Below are positions 1-7,532 of a stretch of 64,000 nt of DNA, in pieces. Positions within the stretch are counted from its first letter, which is position 1; every line of letters starts with the position of its first letter. Source of the stretch: Nocardia brasiliensis ATCC 700358 (GTDB taxonomy: Bacteria > Actinomycetota > Actinomycetes > Mycobacteriales > Mycobacteriaceae); contig NC_018681.1 in NCBI RefSeq assembly GCF_000250675.2, positions 7,750,001 to 7,814,000 of the forward strand, written 5' to 3'. The position numbers were made by a program, and so were the translations under genes. A model generated the notes under the pieces. The model saw only the letters and a program-made list of their open reading frames with translations. It searched no databases and was not told where the DNA came from.

Positions 1-1
1 G

Positions 2-586
2 GACTTCCACATCGGCACGCCCGCAGCACATCACGACCGCATCGCGCCCCTCGTGCCGCCGCCGCAGCTCGAATTCGACCTGGCCGCACTGGATCAGGAC
101 AGCGTGCTGGTCAAAACGCTGACCAACCCGCTGCTCGACCTCGCCGAGACCGCGAGCACCAGGTGGCGCGAGGCCGAGATCGGCGCGGTGAACGGGCACG
201 GCAACGCCCGCTCGGTGGCGCGGGTGCAGTCGCTGGTGTCCTGCGGTGGTGTGCTCGACGGCCGGCGTTTCCTGTCGGAGCGGACCATCGAGCTGATCTT
301 CGACCAGCAGTCCGACGGTATCGATCTCGCGCTGCTGGTGCCGTTGCGCTTCGGCCTCGGCTACGGACTGCCGCAGGCGCAGACCGCACCCGCGGTACCG
401 GACGGCCGGGTCTGCTGGTGGGCGGGCTACGGCGGCGCGATGGTGGTCAACGACCTGGACCGGCGCATCACCGTCGCGTACACCATGAACAAGATGGCGC
501 CCGGCCTGATCGGTTCCCCACGCGCCGACGCCTACCTGCGCGCGGTGTTCGACGCGGTCCGCGCCGAGCAAGAAGCTTCGGCATGA
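2..586 (+). CDS. Serine hydrolase of the beta-lactamase / EstB fold, C-terminal part
   Basis: The reading frame is open from the first bases of the window, so the gene starts upstream and only about 194 C-terminal residues are seen. The text resembles the distal half of class C beta-lactamase-like esterases: a segment with Leu-Ser-Glu-Arg-Thr and a Gly-rich stretch ending in Trp-Trp-Ala-Gly-Tyr-Gly-Gly, where this family usually has its third catalytic-site motif. The nucleophile motif Ser-x-x-Lys would lie upstream of the window. The stop codon overlaps the start of the alcohol dehydrogenase (ATGA), so the two are probably cotranscribed and translationally coupled. The substrate cannot be deduced. 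Confidence 0.75.
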   Translation, partial: DFHIGTPAAHHDRIAPLVPPPQLEFDLAALDQDSVLVKTLTNPLLDLAETASTRWREAEIGAVNGHGNARSVARVQSLVSCGGVLDGRRFLSERTIELIFDQQSDGIDLALLVPLRFGLGYGLPQAQTAPAVPDGRVCWWAGYGGAMVVNDLDRRITVAYTMNKMAPGLIGSPRADAYLRAVFDAVRAEQEASA

Positions 587-1626
587 TGCGCGCCTTGCAG
601 CTCACCGGTCCCGGCGTCGTCGAGCTGCGCGAGGTACCGGTCCCCGAGATCGGGTCGGGCGAGCTGCTGCTGCGGGTCGGCGCGGCCGGGATCTGCCATT
701 CCGATCTGCATGTGCTGCACCTGCCGTTCCGGCTGCGCACGGAGCCGCTGACACTCGGACACGAAGTCGCGGGAACCATCGAGGCGGTCGGCGAGGCGGT
801 CGAAGGCCGCAGCGCCGGCGAACGCGGCGTCGTCTACCTGTGCTGGTCGTGCGGCCGGTGCCGAGAGTGCGTGTCCGGCAACGAGAACGTCTGCCTGGCC
901 GCGGGCCGCACCGCGATGCCGCCGTGCCCCGGGCTCGGTCCGGACGGGGGCATGGCCGAGTACCTGCGCATGCCGGCCGACGCGTTCGTGCCGATCGGCG
1001 ATCTCGATTTCCGGCAGGCCGCTCCGCTCGCGGACGCGGCACTGACCAGCTACCACGCGATCCGCGGTGCACGCGAGCAGTTGCGGCCGGGCTCGGTGGC
1101 AGTGGTGATCGGCGTCGGCGGGCTGGGGCACGCGGCGGTGCAGATCCTCACCGCGACCAGCGCGACCGAGGTGCTCGCGGTCGACGTCGCCGCGGACAAG
1201 CTGGAATTGGCGACGCGCGGTGGCGCGGCCGCAGGGCTGCGGGCCGGACCGGGCACCGCGCAGCAGATCCTCGACCGCACCGACGGCCGTGGCGCCGACG
1301 CGGTATTCGACTTCGTCGGCAACGACCAGACCTGCGCGCTCGCCGTCGCCACGGTCGCGCCGAACGGCGCCTACCGGATGATCGGCCTGGGCGGCGGCAC
1401 GCCGGAGATCACCGCGGCGCCCGCGGGCGGCCCGGGCTGGCCGTGGGGTGCCTCGATCCGAAAGTCGTACGGCGGCACCAAATCCGATCTGATCGAGTCC
1501 GTCGCGCTGGCTCGTTCGGGCAAGCTCGAGATCGCGGTCGAGCAGTACGCACTGGCCGACGGGCGCGCGGCGCTCGACCGGCTCGAGCGTGGGCTGGTCA
1601 CCGGTCGCGCGGTAGTGGTTCCATGA
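583..1626 (+). CDS. Zinc-dependent alcohol dehydrogenase (MDR superfamily)
   Basis: NAD(P)-dependent alcohol/aldehyde oxidoreductase of about 347 residues, the usual family length. Visible features in order: the catalytic zinc site with Cys38 in GICHSD and His60-Glu61 in GHE; the four-Cys structural zinc lobe (CWSC, then CREC, then Cys after SGNENV); an Asp in the LADAALTSY segment, where many actinobacterial members use Asp as the third catalytic ligand; and the dinucleotide-binding GVGGLGHA. Two adjacent ATGs (583 and 586) are possible starts; the first overlaps the preceding stop. A short 17-bp gap leads to the acyl-CoA ligase gene, so the three genes look like a catabolic operon that oxidises an alcohol and activates the resulting acid. 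That pathway is inference. Confidence 0.9.
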   Translation: MMRALQLTGPGVVELREVPVPEIGSGELLLRVGAAGICHSDLHVLHLPFRLRTEPLTLGHEVAGTIEAVGEAVEGRSAGERGVVYLCWSCGRCRECVSGNENVCLAAGRTAMPPCPGLGPDGGMAEYLRMPADAFVPIGDLDFRQAAPLADAALTSYHAIRGAREQLRPGSVAVVIGVGGLGHAAVQILTATSATEVLAVDVAADKLELATRGGAAAGLRAGPGTAQQILDRTDGRGADAVFDFVGNDQTCALAVATVAPNGAYRMIGLGGGTPEITAAPAGGPGWPWGASIRKSYGGTKSDLIESVALARSGKLEIAVEQYALADGRAALDRLERGLVTGRAVVVP

Positions 1627-1643
1627 ATGAGGGAGTGCGGTAG

Positions 1644-3293
1644 ATGACGAAGCCGTTCGATGCACAGGCGTTCGCCGCAGCGGCCGTGGCCCGTTTGACC
1701 GGCCCCGGCGGCCGCTTCGAGATGGTGGTCGAGGAGGTGCTCGGTGCGCCGATGCCGGTGCTGCGCAACCGAGCCCGCTCGCTGGGCGAGGTACTGGCCA
1801 CCGCGAAGGACTGGGGTGCGCGCGATTATCTGGTGACCGAGGACCGCAGGATCTCGTTCGCCGAGCACGCGAGCGCGGTCGACGCGTTGGCCGCGGCGCT
1901 GCGGGACCGGTACGGCGTCGGCCGGGGCGACCGCATCGGCATTCTGGCGGCCAACACCCCGGAATGGGTCTGCACGTTCTGGGCGGCACAGCAGCTCGGC
2001 GCGATCGCGGTGGGTTACAACGCGTGGTGGACGCCGCGGGAGATCGCCTACGGCGTCGAGCACACGGCCCCCGCCGTGCTCATCGTCGACGCGAAGCGCG
2101 CGGCCCTGGTCGCGGAGCTGGATATCCGGATGCCCGTGCTCACCATGGAGCACGACCTGCCCGCGTTGCTCGCCGAGTTCGCCGGGGCGACAACGGCCCT
2201 CGCGCCGGTGGCCGAAGACGACCCCGCCGTCGTCCTCTACACCAGCGGCACGAGCGGGCGGCCGAAAGGCGCGGTGCACTCGCATCGAAACCTGCTGGCG
2301 GTCATCGGCTATCACCAGTTCAACGACGCGCTCGCGGCCGAGTTCGCGGGCGCCGGTGACATACCGAACGGCCGCAGGTTTCTGCTCACCTCGCCGCTGT
2401 TCCACATCGCCAGCCTGCACAACCTCGTGGTGCCCCGGCTGGTGACCGGCGACACCGCGGTGCTCTATCAGGGTGGCTTCGACGCCGACCGGGTGCTGCG
2501 GCTCATCGAACGCGAACGTGTCACCAATTGGGGCGCCATGCCGACCATGGCGACCCGGCTGCTCGAACGCGACCTGTCCGGGTACGACCTGTCCTCGCTG
2601 GTGTCCTTCTCGCTGAACTCCGCTCCGTCCTCGGCGGCACTGCAACAGCAACTGCGCGAACGGCTTCCGGTCGCGCGGACCGCGCTGGTCACCAGTTACG
2701 GGCTCACCGAGTCCAGCACGGCGGCCACCATCGCCACCCCGGCCGAACTGGCCGCGTTCCCGGATACCGTGGGCCGCCCCGTGATCGGGGCCGAGGTGCA
2801 GATCCGCGACAGCGCCGGGCAGATCGTGCCGGACGGCGCCGAGGGCGAGATCTGCGTGCGCAGCCCGTATGTGATGCTCGGGTACTGGAACGACGACGTA
2901 GCCACCGCGGCGGCGATCACCGCCGACCGCTGGCTGCGCACCGGCGATATCGGCGTGCTCACCGACGGCCGGCTGCGATTGTCCGGGCGGCGTTCGGATC
3001 TCATCCTGCGCGGCGGCGAGAACGTCTATCCCGTCGAGATCGAACAGTGCCTCGACGAGCATCCCGCGGTCCGCGAGTGCGCCGTCGTCGGCATCCCGGA
3101 CCCGGATCTCGGTCAGCAGGTCGCGGCCGTGGTCGTACTCGAAAACCCCGCGGCGACAACCGAAGCGGAGTTGCGCGCGTTCGCCGCGGAACGGCTCGCC
3201 TACTACAAGGTGCCCGCGCGCTGGCGCCTCACCACCACCGAGCTGCCGCGCAACGCCACCGGCAAAGTGGTGCGCACGGGGATCGAGATCTGA
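1644..3293 (+). CDS. AMP-dependent acyl-CoA synthetase / ligase
   Basis: ANL-superfamily adenylating enzyme of 549 residues, full length for a medium or long chain acyl-CoA ligase. It shows the P-loop YTSGTSGRPKG at residues 199-209, a SYGLTESS segment, the LRTGD hinge region, GGENVYPVEIE in the C-terminal lid, and the catalytic Lys541 in the PRNATGK context. It should convert a carboxylic acid to its CoA thioester with ATP. It follows the alcohol dehydrogenase gene by 17 bp and is probably in the same transcript. The acid substrate is unknown. Confidence 0.9.
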   Translation: MTKPFDAQAFAAAAVARLTGPGGRFEMVVEEVLGAPMPVLRNRARSLGEVLATAKDWGARDYLVTEDRRISFAEHASAVDALAAALRDRYGVGRGDRIGILAANTPEWVCTFWAAQQLGAIAVGYNAWWTPREIAYGVEHTAPAVLIVDAKRAALVAELDIRMPVLTMEHDLPALLAEFAGATTALAPVAEDDPAVVLYTSGTSGRPKGAVHSHRNLLAVIGYHQFNDALAAEFAGAGDIPNGRRFLLTSPLFHIASLHNLVVPRLVTGDTAVLYQGGFDADRVLRLIERERVTNWGAMPTMATRLLERDLSGYDLSSLVSFSLNSAPSSAALQQQLRERLPVARTALVTSYGLTESSTAATIATPAELAAFPDTVGRPVIGAEVQIRDSAGQIVPDGAEGEICVRSPYVMLGYWNDDVATAAAITADRWLRTGDIGVLTDGRLRLSGRRSDLILRGGENVYPVEIEQCLDEHPAVRECAVVGIPDPDLGQQVAAVVVLENPAATTEAELRAFAAERLAYYKVPARWRLTTTELPRNATGKVVRTGIEI

Positions 3294-3324
3294 CGGACGC
3301 GGTTGACAGCACCGTAAAATTGCT

Positions 3325-3488
3325 GGTGCCTTGTCCAGGAAGGTCGGTGCGTTTATCGGCGGTCTGGGGCGTCCGCCGGCAAGGCGGAGGAGGAGCCGAT
3401 ACCGGGTTTGTATCGGCGACGACGACAACGCGGCCGGCGGGCGTCCCAGACTGTCGAGAAACGTGCCGAAGTTCCTGGACAAGGCACC
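3325..3488. repeat. 164-bp imperfect palindrome (MITE-like or structured element)
   Basis: The left arm 3325-3380 and right arm 3433-3488 are inverted copies. The outer ends match perfectly (GGTGCCTTGTCCAGGAA at the left, its complement at the right), and the rest of the arms agree at roughly 80 percent of positions. The centre is itself a hairpin: GCCGATA (3395-3401) pairs with TATCGGC (3411-3417). Because of the symmetry both strands read similar peptides of the type LSR..G.F...LGRPPA, which explains small opposing frames here without any gene. It sits between the acyl-CoA ligase stop and the hydrolase start. It could be a non-autonomous mobile element, or a long hairpin in the transcript; no obvious target duplication was found. 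Confidence 0.75.
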
Positions 3489-3532
3489 TAGAACGGGTGA
3501 CTTGGTTGCCCGGCCGCTCGCGAGGAGTCGAC

Positions 3533-4390
3533 GTGGACGTTTTCGAGCATCAGGGCAGGGCTGTGGCCTACGACCGGGTGGGCAGCGGGACGCCGGTCGT
3601 CTTCCTGCACAACGCGGGCACCCAGCGCCACATCTGGGACGATCAGGTGGCGGCGCTGCGCGACGAGCACGAGGTGTTCGCGATCGATCTGCCCGGCTAC
3701 GGGCAATCCGAGCAGCCCGCGGCGGGCTATCGCCTCGCCGACTACGTGCGGATGCTCGGCGCCTTCCTCGACGCGCACCGGCTCGCGAGCGTGGCGCTCG
3801 TCGGCAATTGCCTCGGCAGCGCCACCGCCCTGCGCTACGCGATGGACCGCCCGGAGCGGGTGCGCGCGCTCGTGCTGATCAACCCGCTCACCTGGGACAC
3901 CGTCCGTTCCGGTCAGTCGGCGGGCCTGGCTTGGGCGGACGCACGGCTCCCGCTGGGCCCGCTGGCCCGCAGGCTGGCGTTGCCCGGCCCCGCGGTGTCG
4001 CTGATCGTCGGCAACCAGCTCGGCGCCCGCGGCCGCGCCCAGCAGTTGCAGAACTCGCCGCGGCTGCGCGCGCACTGGTCCGATCGCGGCCGGCTGCAGG
4101 CCCTGCACGGCTTGGTGCAGGACTTCCCCGCCTTCGCGGCCTTCGACGAATTCACCCCGCCCGCCGCCTTCCCACCGATCTGCACGATCTGGGGTAAGCA
4201 GAACCGCATCCTGTCGGCTCGCGCCGGTGCCCGGCTCAGCCGCACGCTGCGCGCCCATACCGCCGTGGAACTGCCCGATTGCGGTCACCTGCCGATGGTC
4301 GAGGACCCGGCCGGGGTCAGCGCCGTCATCACCGACTTCCTCGCGACCGCGCACCGGGCCACGGTCCCCAAGGCCGCGGGTGGTCTCTGA
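3533..4390 (+). CDS. Alpha/beta hydrolase-fold protein with Cys at the nucleophile position
   Basis: A 285-residue alpha/beta hydrolase. The GTG start is chosen because GAGGAG lies 5 nt upstream. The oxyanion region is FLHNAGT, and the nucleophile elbow reads GNCLGS, so Cys93 replaces the usual Ser. The usual acid position after strand 6 reads GKQNRIL (Asn224 where Asp is standard), and His252 is in DCGHLPMVEDP. Cys nucleophiles are known in dienelactone hydrolases and polyhydroxyalkanoate synthases, but these have a normal Asp. The protein may be an acyltransferase, a slow hydrolase, or a binding protein. It follows the palindromic element and has a C-terminal Ala/Gly-rich tail. Confidence 0.85.
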   Translation: MDVFEHQGRAVAYDRVGSGTPVVFLHNAGTQRHIWDDQVAALRDEHEVFAIDLPGYGQSEQPAAGYRLADYVRMLGAFLDAHRLASVALVGNCLGSATALRYAMDRPERVRALVLINPLTWDTVRSGQSAGLAWADARLPLGPLARRLALPGPAVSLIVGNQLGARGRAQQLQNSPRLRAHWSDRGRLQALHGLVQDFPAFAAFDEFTPPAAFPPICTIWGKQNRILSARAGARLSRTLRAHTAVELPDCGHLPMVEDPAGVSAVITDFLATAHRATVPKAAGGL

Positions 4391-4399
4391 GTCCGCGGC

Positions 4400-4684
4400 T
4401 CAGAGCGGCGCCGAGGTCGGGTACAGCTCGGCGAAGCTGTCCGAGCGCACACCGCAACCGGCGCACTCGAATTCGATGCCGAGGGCGAGCATCCAGGTGA
4501 TCCGGGTGTGACAGGTATCGCACATGAAGTCCACCCCGTCGGGATGGCAGCACGGTCGTTTGCGGATGAACCACTCGGCCCGATGCCGACAGGGGACGGT
4601 GTCGAAGCGGAGGGTGCAGGCCGGTGCGGCGGGGAGCTGAGCGACGATCTTCTCGAAAGTCGTTGGGACCGTTTCGGAGTTCAT
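4400..4684 (-). CDS. Small Cys-rich protein, probable zinc-ribbon
   Basis: A 94-residue hypothetical protein. The start at 4684 is preferred over one 60 nt upstream because GGAAGG lies about 8 nt before it. The C-terminal half carries a CC pair, then CDTC and CAGC knuckles spaced by about 18 residues, the pattern of a treble-clef or zinc-ribbon metal site. No signal peptide or membrane segment is seen. It converges with the upstream hydrolase gene (9-bp gap) and is divergent from the DoxX-like gene, sharing an unusually AT-rich 200-bp intergenic region around 4755-4790 that probably holds promoters. I do not recognise the family. Confidence 0.6.
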   Translation of the reverse strand: MNSETVPTTFEKIVAQLPAAPACTLRFDTVPCRHRAEWFIRKRPCCHPDGVDFMCDTCHTRITWMLALGIEFECAGCGVRSDSFAELYPTSAPL

Positions 4685-4886
4685 CGGGGGTACCTTCCGG
4701 CAGGACAGAGCGGGAGACCGCGGTGGGTCGGTGCGTACCCACACCAGGCAGATCGTTTGCTAAATAATTGCCGTTACTCGGTGTAGATTCGACGTCCGAT
4801 ACGTCCGCTACTGCCCGTCCACCGGGTTTGATGAGACACCTTCCGGGAACCCGGTCGAATAGAGCCGTCGAGGAAAGGGATCCGTC

Positions 4887-5918
4887 ATGTTGTTGCGCCG
4901 ACTTGCCCGCCCACTACTTGCCACTGTCTTCGTCGTGGAGGGTGTCGATACGCTGCGGCACCCGGAGTCACGCGTGAAGGCGGCCACCGAGCTGGTGCAG
5001 CGCGGCCAGCGACGGCTGTCCGAGCAGTACGCCGCGAAATTGCCGAACGATCCGGGGACCGTCGTGCAGGTCAACGCCGCCGCGCAGGTAGCTGGCGGTG
5101 TGCTCCTCGCCCTAGGCAAGGCGCCACGCCTGGCCGCGCTGGTGCTCGCGGCGACCGTGGTCCCGGCCACGGTCACCGAACAGGACTTCTGGAACGAACC
5201 CGATCCCGCGCAGAAGGCGGCCAAGCGCAACGCCTTCCTCAAGGACCTCGGGCTGCTCGGCGGGCTGATGATCGCGGCCGCCGATACGGAGGGCAAGCCG
5301 TCGCTGGGCTGGCGCGGCAGGCGCGCCGCCCGTGGCGCGGCCGCGACGGTCAGTGCCGCGCTGCCGTTCACGGGATCCTCGGACGGCGCCGCGACCGAGG
5401 GGCTGCGCCGCCGGGCACACGAAGTCGCTTCGGCGGCAGGCGCTCTCGGCAGCACCGCGGCCACCAAGGGTTCCGAACTGGCCGACACCGTGCAGCAGCA
5501 CGGCCCCGAATGGGCCGCCGCCGCAAAGGAACACGCGGCACCGCTGGTGGAGACCGCCAAGGAACGCGGCGCCGAACTCGCCGACGTGGCCAAGCATCGC
5601 GGCGCCGAACTCGCCGAGCGCGCCAGGAACCGCGGACCCAAATGGGCCGAACTGGCCAAGGAACGCAGCGCCGAACTCGCCGAACTGGCCAAGGAACGCG
5701 GCGCGGAGCTGGCCGATGTCGCCAAGCACCGCGGCGCCGAGTGGGCCGAGGTCGCCAAGGAACGCAGCGCCGAGCTGGCTGAAACCGCGCGTGAGCGCAG
5801 CGCCGAACTCGCCGACACCGCCCGCGACCGCGCCCCCGAACTCGCCGAGACCGCCCGCAAGCGCGGCGGCCGGTTCGCGGACACGGCCCGGCACCGGGTG
5901 GAGCAGCGGCTGCACTGA
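4887..5918 (+). CDS. DoxX-like membrane protein with a 13-fold 11-residue amphipathic repeat tail
   Basis: 343 residues; an AAAGGG element lies 8 nt before the ATG. Residues 1-130 resemble the DoxX family: a short N-terminal hydrophobic helix and further hydrophobic segments at about 60-95 and 119-132. The tail from 194 to 336 is built of thirteen consecutive 11-residue units close to R-G/S-A-E-L-A-E/D-x-A-K/R-E/H (for example RGAELADVAKH twice), without gaps, then RVEQRLH. Such 11-mers form 3-11 amphipathic helices in apolipoprotein-, synuclein- and LEA-like proteins, so the tail may lie on a lipid surface or act as a long helical spacer. The repeat occupies 5466-5894. The function is unknown. 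Confidence 0.8.
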   Translation: MLLRRLARPLLATVFVVEGVDTLRHPESRVKAATELVQRGQRRLSEQYAAKLPNDPGTVVQVNAAAQVAGGVLLALGKAPRLAALVLAATVVPATVTEQDFWNEPDPAQKAAKRNAFLKDLGLLGGLMIAAADTEGKPSLGWRGRRAARGAAATVSAALPFTGSSDGAATEGLRRRAHEVASAAGALGSTAATKGSELADTVQQHGPEWAAAAKEHAAPLVETAKERGAELADVAKHRGAELAERARNRGPKWAELAKERSAELAELAKERGAELADVAKHRGAEWAEVAKERSAELAETARERSAELADTARDRAPELAETARKRGGRFADTARHRVEQRLH

Positions 5919-5927
5919 GATCGAAAT

Positions 5928-6356
5928 CTAGGCCGACTCTTCGTATCCCACGCCACGATCGGCCAGCACGGCGTCCAGCGACCGCACCCGGCGGAAGCTG
6001 GACGCCAAGCCGGTTACCTCGATCGCACGATCGACGCACCGCGTCTTCGTGATCAAAACCATTCGCCGACACATCTTTTCGAGATGCGCCTGGGCGTCGA
6101 ACAGCACGCGCAGGCCGGCGGCGGACAGAAAGGTGACCGGCGAGAGATCGATGACGATCACCGTGGATCGGGCGCCGATGACTCGACTCAGCTGATCGCG
6201 GAAGCTCGGCGCGGTCCAGAGATCGATCTGGCCGTACACCATCATCATCGCGATATCGTGCCGTGGGCGGAACACCGAAAAACGAAGCAGGTCAGCGACT
6301 TCGGCCGACCTGTCCGGCGGAGCAGCGGCGTACCGCGCATCGTCGTTGCTGGACAT
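5928..6356 (-). CDS. STAS-domain protein (anti-anti-sigma-like)
   Basis: A 142-residue single-domain STAS protein, converging on the DoxX-like gene with a 9-bp gap. The core strand reads VIVIDLSPVTF followed by LSAAGLRVL. In classical anti-anti-sigma factors (SpoIIAA, RsbV) this stretch is F-x-D-S-S-G-L, and the first Ser is phosphorylated. Here the aligned residues are Ser78-Ala79-Ala80, so the usual phosphate acceptor is an Ala. It may bind a partner constitutively or be regulated otherwise. No anti-sigma kinase gene is adjacent. Confidence 0.8.
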   Translation of the reverse strand: MSSNDDARYAAAPPDRSAEVADLLRFSVFRPRHDIAMMMVYGQIDLWTAPSFRDQLSRVIGARSTVIVIDLSPVTFLSAAGLRVLFDAQAHLEKMCRRMVLITKTRCVDRAIEVTGLASSFRRVRSLDAVLADRGVGYEESA

Positions 6357-6432
6357 TGGACGACTCCTCGGCCCGTCTCGGTGGCGGGGCGGACCTGTCT
6401 ACCAAGTGAAGCACGGCGTCTCGGGGCTGTAC

Positions 6433-6545
6433 AGCACAGCGGCCTTTCAACAACGCCGCACCCTTCGAACAATGCGCGCCCTTCAGGCAGCACAACGCCC
6501 TTCAGGCAACACGGCGGCATTCAGGCAACACAGCGGCTTTCGAAC
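6433..6545. repeat. Six degenerate 18-19 bp tandem repeats
   Basis: Between the STAS gene and the next minus-strand gene, a unit ending in CTTCAGGCAACAC (variants CTTCGAACAA, CTTTCAACAA) recurs with its TTC at 6446, 6464, 6482, 6501, 6520 and 6539, that is every 18 or 19 bp. The best-preserved units are 6482-6530. A perfect GCTGTACAGC palindrome overlaps the left end of the array at 6427-6436. The array lies upstream of the STAS gene, in the position of its promoter, and downstream of the secreted-protein gene. It may be a multi-copy binding site or simply a minisatellite. Confidence 0.65.
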
Positions 6546-6559
6546 TGCACGACTCCCGG

Positions 6560-7237
6560 TCAGCTCGCGGCTTGCTTGCCGAGCGCGCCCGCGAAGAGCA
6601 GCCCGCCGATGACCGCGGCCGGGACGCCCAGCACGATGGTGCCGATGATCGCGCCGATCGGGGCGGCGGCGGCACCGGTCACCAGGCAACCGCCGAGGAA
6701 CCCGGGGACCGCGAGCACTCCGATCGTCGGCACCGCGGCCGCGGCACCGACCAGTGCGCCACCCGCGACACAGCCGAGGGCAGCGCCGATGGTCGTGCCG
6801 ATCAGCGTGCCGAGTGCGACGCCGAGGCCCGCGACCGTGGCGAAGTTCATCACCGCGGTGTTGAAGTCGGTGGACTGCGGGTCGATGGCGATATCACGCA
6901 GTTCGGCCGGAGCGGGCCGGGCGGTCGCGGGGTCGGTACCGGGGGTGAGGGTGGCGGTGCGGCCGTCGATCCGCGCTGTGATCGGCCATACTTTGTTGTC
7001 GTTTTGATAGCTGAGCGGCATCGAAACCACCAGGCGATCGGACGGATCGCGCACCTCGAAATGGCCGTCGACCGCGCGCAGCGCGCCCACATCGGTGGTG
7101 AGCACCACCGATGCGCCGACCGCGCTTGCCGTGTAGTGCATTTCGGCCGGCTCGGCCTGCGCGTGCGCGGTGGCGGCCGAACCGGCCAGTGCGGCAACCA
7201 CACAGACAGCTACCGCGACGAATGTCGTTCTACCCAT
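6560..7237 (-). CDS. Secreted protein with Gly/Ala-rich C-terminal half
   Basis: 225 residues. The start at 7237 is chosen because GAGGGG precedes it and the following sequence is a clear Sec signal peptide (MGRTTFVAVAVCVVAALAG, cleavage near Ala-His-Ala). The mature N-terminal half is a beta-rich segment with VVLTTDVGALRAVDGHFEV, typical of small exported nocardial proteins of unknown function. The C-terminal half is dominated by Gly/Ala/Ile/Val with GxxxG spacing and two Cys, and could form hairpins in or on the membrane. It is followed on its own strand by the tandem-repeat array and the STAS gene. I know of no defined biochemical role. Confidence 0.75.
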   Translation of the reverse strand: MGRTTFVAVAVCVVAALAGSAATAHAQAEPAEMHYTASAVGASVVLTTDVGALRAVDGHFEVRDPSDRLVVSMPLSYQNDNKVWPITARIDGRTATLTPGTDPATARPAPAELRDIAIDPQSTDFNTAVMNFATVAGLGVALGTLIGTTIGAALGCVAGGALVGAAAAVPTIGVLAVPGFLGGCLVTGAAAAPIGAIIGTIVLGVPAAVIGGLLFAGALGKQAAS

Positions 7238-7497
7238 GGAAGTCCCCTCATCGTCTCGCGTCGATACACACCGACGGCAGATCAGGCGCCGCCGAGGCGC
7301 GCCTGTGAAATCGAAAGATGTTGCAGAGAAGCAATATTGGCGTTTCAACCGAGAGCTGTCGGTTCGCCGTGCGAGCGGTGGCCGTCCACCGCGCAAGGAC
7401 GCTAGCCGCAGCCGACGGGCCGCGCAACCGTTGACCGCCGAGTGTCGGCCAGGTCACAGCAACCGCACCCGACGGGACGAATCGGTCGAAATTGCCG

Positions 7498-7526
7498 GGA
7501 ACTACCGGCTGTAGTGGGCCGACTAA
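7498..7526 (+). promoter_or_regulatory. Candidate SigC-type promoter of the isonitrile operon (leaderless)
   Basis: GGAACT at 7498-7503, a 17-bp spacer, then GACTAA at 7521-7526. The ATG of the TauD-like gene follows 6 nt later, so a transcript starting at the usual distance would have no leader. The same arrangement (GGAACT, 17 bp, GAC) occurs at 21490-21518 and, on the minus strand, at 26653-26625. The -35 part resembles the SSSAAT type reported for mycobacterial SigC. The assignment to SigC is inference from recurrence and gene content. Confidence 0.6.
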
Positions 7527-7532
7527 GTGGTC

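Noticed and set aside
3331..3487. Short opposing frames reading LSR..G.F...LGRPPA on both strands
   Set aside because: The similarity of the two peptides is forced by the palindrome; neither has a ribosome binding site.
7238..7497. IdeR-, Zur- or CsoR-type box upstream of the isonitrile operon
   Set aside because: No convincing match to these operators was visible; only the GGAACT-N17-GAC element stands out.
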